From: Gammaproteobacteria bacterium
GTDB lineage: Bacteria; Pseudomonadota; Gammaproteobacteria; Chromatiales; Chromatiaceae
Direction of reading: 5' to 3'
DNA length: 38,631 nucleotides
Assembly: GCA_009908845.1 (NCBI GenBank)
Contig: JAAAOQ010000160.1
Coordinates: 1-38,631 of the forward strand
In this document: one piece after another, positions 32,526-38,631 of the stretch
Layout: each line of letters starts with the position of its first letter
How positions within the stretch are numbered: position 1 is the stretch's first letter
Position numbers and translations under genes: made by a program
The notes under the pieces: model-generated
Seen by the model: the letters and a program-made list of their open reading frames with translations, nothing else
What the model was told of the DNA's origin: nothing
The model's database searches: none

Positions 32526-32568
32526 GACGCAGCTCGCGCCTCAGGCTGAGCACTCGCTATCCGTTCCG

Positions 32569-33426
32569 CTAGCCTTCGTCCAGATTGGCTAGCCGCTCGC
32601 TGATCTCCCAAACCCGGGCGTTCGTGGCAGGTTCTCCTACCTGTGCAGGGAGCGAGATGATCTCGCAGTCGCCGAAATATTCACCGCTGACATCGGCGAC
32701 CTCGGGCGATTCGAGCAGATAGATCACCCGCTCAGCTGCCTTCTCTGGTTGCGCGAGCGCCCAACCAACCAAGAGGCTCACCGCCTTCCAGAAAAACCCC
32801 TGGGCGCCGTCAGTCCCGCCAAGGTTGGATTTGAATACGCCCGGAAATACGCAGTTGACGGTGACGCCGGTGCCTCTGATGCGCTTGGCGAGCTCGCGCG
32901 TGAAATGGAGCATACCGAGCTTCGATTCGACATAGGCACGCATCATCCTGAATGATCGTCCCTCCCAGTTCAGGTCGCCAAGCTCCATCGAATAGTTGAT
33001 ACGCGTCCCGACATTGACGATGCGCGCCGGGGCGGCTGCCTTCAGGGACTCGAGCAATAGGTTCGTCAACAGGAAGGGTGCCAGATGGTTGACGGCGAGC
33101 GTGCATTCGATGCCGTCTTCGGTGATACAGCGTTTGGGGAATGCGGTACCGGCGTTACTGACGAGCACGTCCAATGCCGGTGCCCGCTCCTTGACCTCCT
33201 CGGCAAGGCGCCTGACTTGGGCTTGCGATTTGAGATCGGCGATCAACAGCTCCAGCCGCTCATTGCCCGTTGCGGCCTCGAGCTCCGCGCGCGCCTGCTC
33301 ACCGCGCTCAGGGTCTCGGGCCACCATCAGTACCCGCGCACCCCTGGCTGCTAGTGCGCGTGAAATCGCTTTGCCGAGGCCGGAGTTGGCGCCGGTCACC
33401 AATGCGGTCTTGTCTTTGAGATCCAT
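32569..33426 (-). CDS. SDR family oxidoreductase (retinol dehydrogenase-like)
   Basis: KTALVTGANSGLGKAISRALAARGARVLMVARDPERGEQARAEL; NAG motif; YVESKLGMLHFTREL. Confidence 0.88.
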   Translation of the reverse strand: MDLKDKTALVTGANSGLGKAISRALAARGARVLMVARDPERGEQARAELEAATGNERLELLIADLKSQAQVRRLAEEVKERAPALDVLVSNAGTAFPKRCITEDGIECTLAVNHLAPFLLTNLLLESLKAAAPARIVNVGTRINYSMELGDLNWEGRSFRMMRAYVESKLGMLHFTRELAKRIRGTGVTVNCVFPGVFKSNLGGTDGAQGFFWKAVSLLVGWALAQPEKAAERVIYLLESPEVADVSGEYFGDCEIISLPAQVGEPATNARVWEISERLANLDEG

Positions 33427-33566
33427 CGAGGCTCCTCATGCAAGGGGTCTATCGAGCCAGCGGCGCCCGGGTTTCGGGTCTCGGTACCCGGAATCGAGCA
33501 CTTGGCATTCTGTCGCGCTTGGCTGATGATGCGAGATTTCGACCAAAGCCGACAAGGATTGCACTC

Positions 33567-34790
33567 ATGGTGCCGCCGATGCCTCCAAACTCGCCGGAGC
33601 CACCGGATGCTGCGGGGTTTCTTCACCACGACGCCTCGGCAGAACCATCCAACCCGTCAACCGCGTCTGGGATCAACGGCCAACGGCTCGAGACGCTGCA
33701 GTCATCGCTTGTCGAGCGGATTGCCGCAGTCGACGACGAACGGCGCCGAACGGCGACGCAGATGCAGCGGGCGATCGAGACGAACAGGGGCGAGATGCTG
33801 CAGCAGTGCCGCCGACAACGCGTCCTGCTTGCCCTCGCCGCAAGCCTGATCATACTCCTGACGGCCGTCGCCGTCGGTTATCTGCAGTATCGGCTCGGCG
33901 CAACGTCACGCGCCCTAGCGGATGCGGTTGCGCGGCTGGAGGAACGGGTGACAGCGTTCGTGGCGACACCGCCTGCGAGCGCCAGTCGTGGCTCGAAATC
34001 GGAAAGCAGCGCTAGCCCTTCGGCGCTCGAGGCGAGCGCCGAAGGGATTGAGGATCAACTCTCGGTGCTTCGCCAACGGGTTGCCAGCCTGAGCAACGAT
34101 CTCGCTGCAGTCCAGGCTGGGAGCGAAGCGCCGGCGAATGCGGTAACAGAAACCGCGGCGACGCCGGAGACCATCGCCGCGGCACCTTCTAGCACCACGA
34201 GCGCTGATGGAGCTGTCGATGCCACGGCGGACCAGCAGGACCTCGTCGCGTTCGGTGCTGTGGCGATGCTCGATTCGATGATCGATCGCCGCTGGCGTGA
34301 GGTCCAGGAGGAGTACCAGCGCCTAGCGCTCGAGGTTGCGTCGCCCGCAGTGCGCTCGCGCGATGTTGACGACGGCGGGGAGGGTAGTGATGCCGATCCC
34401 GAGATCGATTCGGATACGGGGTCGGCCGGTGAGGAAACGGCCCAAGGATCAGAACCCGCTAGACCACTTCCTGAGGCTCGCCCGGCTCCGAGCCGCCTCC
34501 AACTCGAGGAACGCCCATTCGTGCTGCAGCTGATCGGCGTCTACGATCGCGTCCGGCTTGATGACTTCATCGCCGATCACTCATTGCCGGAGCAGGTCTA
34601 TATCCGCGAGGAGCGGTTTCGCGGCCGGCCTTGGTTCGTGCTCTTCCATAGCTTGCATCCGGACCAATCATCGGCTCGGAAGGCGATGCAGTCTTTGCCG
34701 CCCGAGCTGGCAGCCCTCGAACCCTGGATTCGAAAGCTGCCAGAGGGCGTTGAGCTCGAGGTGATGCAGCGTCAGGACGCGCAACCCTAG
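33567..34790 (+). CDS. DamX-like membrane protein with C-terminal SPOR-type domain
   Basis: Central TM VLLALAASLIILLTAVAVGYLQY; C-terminus FVLQLIGVYDRVRLDDFIADHSLPEQVYIREERFRGRPWFVLFHSLHPDQSSARKAMQSLPPELAALEPWIRKL resembles DamX SPOR; start at ATG 33567 after AAGGA. Confidence 0.7.
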   Translation: MVPPMPPNSPEPPDAAGFLHHDASAEPSNPSTASGINGQRLETLQSSLVERIAAVDDERRRTATQMQRAIETNRGEMLQQCRRQRVLLALAASLIILLTAVAVGYLQYRLGATSRALADAVARLEERVTAFVATPPASASRGSKSESSASPSALEASAEGIEDQLSVLRQRVASLSNDLAAVQAGSEAPANAVTETAATPETIAAAPSSTTSADGAVDATADQQDLVAFGAVAMLDSMIDRRWREVQEEYQRLALEVASPAVRSRDVDDGGEGSDADPEIDSDTGSAGEETAQGSEPARPLPEARPAPSRLQLEERPFVLQLIGVYDRVRLDDFIADHSLPEQVYIREERFRGRPWFVLFHSLHPDQSSARKAMQSLPPELAALEPWIRKLPEGVELEVMQRQDAQP

Positions 34791-34900
34791 CCAGGTTGCG
34801 CGCACTCGCACGCTGAAGAACGCTGGCCAAAGGTGCCTTTGCCTGCTCGATGGGAAGATGAGGTCCGGTGTGCAGGCACCCTCACAGGGCGCTTCTCGGG

Positions 34901-35644
34901 TCAGAGCTCGTCGATCGAGGCACCCTTTGAGGAGAAGACGACGCGCATGTCGAGGTGCTCGAGCTTGCTCAGCACCGAGGGGTCCTCGTCGATGTCGAAC
35001 ACCCAGGAGGCGGTGCGACCCTCGACCTCGGTGGCGTTGGTCTCGATGATCTCGGTGGGAACGCTCACACGGTTGGCGATCCGCATCCCTGCAAACATCG
35101 CTGCCATCTGCTGCATCATCTGTGTCTGCATCGGGTCCTCAGCTGAGTCTTCAGCTGAATCGTCGCTGGGCATAGGCTCAGCGTCACCGCTGCGCTGCCG
35201 CAGCACATAGTGGCCCTTGGCGTCCCGTGTGAGACTGATCTCGCTGTCCTCGAAGAGGTCGGTCTTGGCCAAGGCGGCCAAGCTGTCGAACCTGACCTTG
35301 AGGTTCATATAGCGCCAGCCGTCAATGGTTTCGGCGTTGGTCGACACCAGCTCGACGCCCTCGATGGGCTCGGACTCGAAGCGCTCGCGAACATCCTCTT
35401 CATCGAAATCGAAGTCGAAGGGCGTTTCGGTATCCATCCCGAGATCGGTGCCGGCATTCTCGCCCATCGCCTGGCCCATCTGCTCCATCGTCTCGAGCTG
35501 CGAGATCCTCTGCTCTGACATCCCGTAGCGGATGTCCAGGGTACCGGACCCATCATCCTCCAACGTCAGCGTCTGATCGACCTTGATACAACTGGTCACC
35601 GAGAGCGCAAGGGCCAGAAGCCATAACCAACGCAATGTCCGCAT
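34901..35644 (-). CDS. Putative lipoprotein of unknown function, acidic
   Basis: MRTLRWLWLLALALSVTSCIKVDQTLTLEDDGSGTLDIRYGM: signal with lipobox-like VTSC; acidic repeat DDSAEDSAED. Confidence 0.75.
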   Translation of the reverse strand: MRTLRWLWLLALALSVTSCIKVDQTLTLEDDGSGTLDIRYGMSEQRISQLETMEQMGQAMGENAGTDLGMDTETPFDFDFDEEDVRERFESEPIEGVELVSTNAETIDGWRYMNLKVRFDSLAALAKTDLFEDSEISLTRDAKGHYVLRQRSGDAEPMPSDDSAEDSAEDPMQTQMMQQMAAMFAGMRIANRVSVPTEIIETNATEVEGRTASWVFDIDEDPSVLSKLEHLDMRVVFSSKGASIDEL

Positions 35645-35893
35645 AAGGAGACTCCAACAGTGAATGGACGTCCGACATTCCTACGTCATGCCGCAAAAAG
35701 CAAGCGCTCGGTCGGTACCGGCAACAAGCCGATCAGATGACCTGCGATGCCGAAGCCGTTACACTTAGGGGATGGTCTGGGCGCCGGCCTGTCCGGTGCC
35801 GACTGAAGACGCTTCCTTCCCGGTCGTCCCCCAGTCGGTCTCCTCGTATCGCTGTGAGGGCCGGTCGGATCAGCGTCGACCCATCAGATCAAT

Positions 35894-35978
<85 letters not shown>

Positions 35979-35993
35979 TTTAGAATCAATGGC

Positions 35994-37106
35994 TTACAAG
36001 CTCCGTAACGCGTCATCTTGCTGGTCCTCTTGTTCAGTGTGACTAGAATGTGACTCATCGAGCGTGTCGACGACCACCCTCAGGTTGTCCGGCGCCAGGT
36101 GGGCATAGCGCTCGGTCATCAGGACCGTGCTGTGCCCGAGCAGGTCACGGATGGTGGCCAGCGGGATGCCCGCCTGCACCAGCCAGGCGGCGCACGTGTG
36201 TCTCAGGTCGTGGAAGGTCAGCTCAGTGATCCCGGCATCGCGGCACGCCTTGTTGAACGCCCCGCGAATGTCATAGGCCGGGTGCCCATCGCGATAGGCG
36301 AACACCCAGGGGCTCGCCGGGCAGTGTTCGGCCCGAAAGCGCGCTCGCCGCAACAGCGCTTCGCGCGTCCTGCTTCCCAGCGGCAAGGCGCGGCGTTTCT
36401 TCGCCTTGGTGTGTCTCGCTTCCAAGTAGATCAGGTTGTTGCGCAGATCGACCCGGTTCCATTCGAGGCCGAGCAGCTCGCCGCGCCGGCATCCGGTATG
36501 CAGGGCCACCGAGATCAGATCGGCGAGAAAAGGCGCTCGCCTGGCCTCCTGTGCCGCCGCGATGAGCGCCTTCGCCTCCTTCTTGGTGATCCAGCGTATG
36601 CGACCCTCGGGCTCCGCCAGCCAGCGTTTGGCGATTGGATTGGGCAGCCGCCAATCCAGATCTCGGTTGACGCAGGTGATCGCGGCCGACAGCAGCGCGA
36701 GCTCGCGGTTGATTGTCGAATCCGACACCCCTTCGATGCGGCGGGCAGTCACGTAGTCGCTGATCTTGGTTGCTGTCACCTCCTGCATGATGCAGCCGGC
36801 GAAGTGTCGGCGCAGCGCAGGGAGCCTGTAGCGGTCGGTCTCACTGCTGCGCTTGACTCCTTTCGATGCCTTGAGATAAGCCACCATCAGGTCCTCGAAG
36901 GTCCGTTCCGGCGGTTGGTCCCATTGCCGCTGTTGCCGCGCCTCGAGCTTCCATTTCGCGAGGAGCGCGGCGGCCTCTGATCGCTCGGTCGTTCCAGTAG
37001 AGCATCTAACTCGGCACTTGCTCGCGTCGATGTATGTCGCCCACCAGTAGGGTGAATTCGGCCGACGATAGAGCCCGTCTTTGTCTTGTCTGCGCTTTTT
37101 CGGCAT
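35994..37106 (-). CDS. Tyrosine-type site-specific integrase
   Basis: C-terminal catalytic motifs HTGCRRGELLGLEW, HDLRHTCAAWLV, LLGHSTVLMTERYAHL; 15 bp from the tRNA-Leu CCA end. Confidence 0.95.
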   Translation of the reverse strand: MPKKRRQDKDGLYRRPNSPYWWATYIDASKCRVRCSTGTTERSEAAALLAKWKLEARQQRQWDQPPERTFEDLMVAYLKASKGVKRSSETDRYRLPALRRHFAGCIMQEVTATKISDYVTARRIEGVSDSTINRELALLSAAITCVNRDLDWRLPNPIAKRWLAEPEGRIRWITKKEAKALIAAAQEARRAPFLADLISVALHTGCRRGELLGLEWNRVDLRNNLIYLEARHTKAKKRRALPLGSRTREALLRRARFRAEHCPASPWVFAYRDGHPAYDIRGAFNKACRDAGITELTFHDLRHTCAAWLVQAGIPLATIRDLLGHSTVLMTERYAHLAPDNLRVVVDTLDESHSSHTEQEDQQDDALRSL

Positions 37107-37327
37107 GTGCTGATCTCCCGCACATCCGGCCCCGCGCAGACCGGATTATGACTCTGAGTGTCTTTATTGTCCACGAACGCCTGCAGGCTCGAGACTTTCA
37201 CGCGCACAGCGCGTCCGATGCGCAGCGGTTGCAGCTCGCCGGCATTGAGCAGACGGCGCACGGTGCGGGTGCTCACCGCGAGCGCGGCGGCGGCCTCATC
37301 CAGAGTCAGGGCGAGCGGCTCAGGCAT
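36887..37327 (-). CDS. Helix-turn-helix (excisionase/MerR-like) protein, putative Xis
   Basis: LTLDEAAAALAVSTRTVRRLLNAGELQPLRIGRAVRVKVSSLQAFVDNK; RBS GGAAGGAGG; C-terminal part overlaps the int start in another frame. Confidence 0.75.
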   Translation of the reverse strand: MPEPLALTLDEAAAALAVSTRTVRRLLNAGELQPLRIGRAVRVKVSSLQAFVDNKDTQSHNPVCAGPDVREISTCRKSADKTKTGSIVGRIHPTGGRHTSTRASAELDALLERPSDQRPPRSSRNGSSRRGNSGNGTNRRNGPSRT

Positions 37328-37589
37328 CGGAGGCCTCCTTCCGGCGCACGGCTGGCACGCTGATCCCGGCGAGGCGTAACGCCGCGCGGGCGGCGTCGCG
37401 CTCGGTGTCCAGGGTCGCGGTCTCGGGGGCCTCGATCAGCAGGGCGATGGCGAGCAGGAGATCAGGGGCGGCGGCGATCAGGCGACCTTGGTTGGCGTCG
37501 ATGCCGGGATAGAGGCGGGCGATCGGGGTGCCGTCATCGGCGCGGATCAGGCGGGCGTCGCAATGCCAGGGACTGGGCAGGTAGGACAT
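37320..37589 (-). CDS. Small phage/ICE-type hypothetical protein
   Basis: MSYLPSPWHCDARLIRADDGTPIARLYPGIDANQGRLIAAAPDLLLAIALLIE; RBS AAGGAGCC; stop overlaps the HTH ORF start. Confidence 0.65.
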   Translation of the reverse strand: MSYLPSPWHCDARLIRADDGTPIARLYPGIDANQGRLIAAAPDLLLAIALLIEAPETATLDTERDAARAALRLAGISVPAVRRKEASDA

Positions 37590-37745
37590 GGTGGTGGCTC
37601 CTTGTGGGCTCGGTCGGCGCTGTCGGCGACCGGGGTGCGCCGCGCCTCTGCGGGCGCTTGCGCGGGGGGACGATCGAGGGGCTGGCCCGATCGGTGCTCG
37701 GTGGGTCGCTGGTGGCTCCTCTCGGCTGCTCGCGGTCGATGACCG

Positions 37746-38254
37746 CTAGAACGGGATGTCGTCGTCGAAATCGGCCTGGGCGCTCGGCGCCTGGGCGCGG
37801 AAGTGGGCGGCCTGCGGCTGCTGGGGCTGGTGCGGCGGTGGCTGGTGCCCGGCCTGCGGCGGCTGGTGCGGTGGTGGCGCTGCGGCGGGCGCACTTGGCG
37901 GCGCGGTATAGGCGGGATGCACGCCGGCGGTGGATGGCGCCGCGCGGGCGTTGCTGCTGGCGCCGTCGAGCATGAGCAGATCGCGGACCTGGATCTCGGT
38001 GGTGTAGCGATCGGTACCGCTCTGATCCTGCCACTGGCGGGTGCTGAGCTGGCCGGCGACAAAGACGCGCGAGCCCTTGCGCAGGTATTGCTCGGCGATC
38101 TCGGCAAGCCGGCGCCAGAGTACACAGCGATGCCATTCGGTGCGCTCGCGCGGCTCGCCGCTGGCGCGATCGGTCCAGGCCTCGTTGGGGTGTAGCGGGT
38201 CTCGGGGTCGGCGCCGAGGTGGCCGATCAATTCGACGCGGTTCAGCGAGCGCAT
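37746..38254 (-). pseudogene. ssb: Single-stranded DNA-binding protein, frame-disrupted with internal deletion
   Basis: Frame [24 protein letters not shown]; frame [77 protein letters not shown]...DFDDDIPF*. The expected NGxAVxNxxLAT segment is absent at about 38185-38195. Confidence 0.85.
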
Positions 38255-38342
38255 CGCGCTGTCCTCCTGGTCGTGAGGGCCAGGGCAGCTGACAGGTGGG
38301 GCTGCGCTGGCGGATCGGGTTGGCGGGCCACCTGGGCGGGCC

Positions 38343-38631
38343 TCAGGCGGGCGCTCCGGTTGCGTCCCCGCGCGGCTGTCCCGGTGGACGCTCGGGCGCA
38401 CGCGCGCCGGCCTCACCGGGGCGCGGCGTGCCGGCTTGGCCGTCGGCGCCTTGCAGCTCGGCGGCGAAGCGGGTCAGCCGCGCCATCAGGCGCTCGGCCT
38501 GGGGTGCGCTCAGCTGCTCGAGCGCGGCGCAGCCGAAGACGCGCTGGCACCAGGCGCGCGCGCGCTCGGGGTCGATGGCGTGGGTGCGCAGCTGCTCCTG
38601 CAGGCGGCGCTGCTGCGCCGCGCTGAGGCGC
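38343..38631 (-). CDS. C-terminal fragment of a mobile-element protein, possibly a phage-type recombinase/annealing protein (truncated by window)
   Basis: Read directly: RLSAAQQRRLQEQLRTHAIDPERARAWCQRVFGCAALEQLSAPQAERLMARLTRFAAELQGADGQAGTPRPGEAGARAPERPPGQPRGDATGAPA*; upstream of ssb. Confidence 0.5.
   Translation of the reverse strand, partial: RLSAAQQRRLQEQLRTHAIDPERARAWCQRVFGCAALEQLSAPQAERLMARLTRFAAELQGADGQAGTPRPGEAGARAPERPPGQPRGDATGAPA

Noticed and set aside
36099-36980. 293-aa plus-strand ORF opposite the integrase
   Set aside because: Shadow ORF; integrase catalytic motifs are clear on the minus strand.

Overview
This is a GC-rich gammaproteobacterial chromosomal segment, probably Chromatiales-like judging by gene order; the taxon is an inference. 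Most of it is conserved housekeeping: minD(3' end)-minE; EVE protein, rsgA and a small cytochrome c on the minus strand; orn; nnr(yjeF)-tsaE-amiB-mutL-miaA-hfq-hflX-hflK-hflC-DUF2065-hisZ-purA; an oadG-oadA-oadB sodium-pump cassette; yceD-rpmF-plsX-fabH-fabD-fabG-acpP-fabF-pabC-mltG-tmk-holB-pilZ-tatD; an SDR oxidoreductase; a DamX-like SPOR protein; and a lipoprotein. At about 35.9 kb there is a tRNA-Leu(TAG). A tyrosine integrase sits directly against its 3' end, marking the edge of an integrated element. That element (minus strand) carries int, an excisionase-like HTH ORF, a small phage-type ORF, an ssb and the C-terminal end of another protein. The ssb reading frame is broken: homologous N- and C-terminal parts lie in different frames, and about 12 residues of the OB fold are missing between them. 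Non-coding signals worth checking are a 91-bp element with 21-bp imperfect inverted repeats between miaA and hfq, a perfect 14-bp hairpin in the hfq leader, a 13-bp direct repeat upstream of oadA, and a near-consensus promoter that would make the yceD transcript almost leaderless. I found no CRISPR array, rRNA or convincing new defence system; the truncated island at the right edge is the most likely place for one outside this window.
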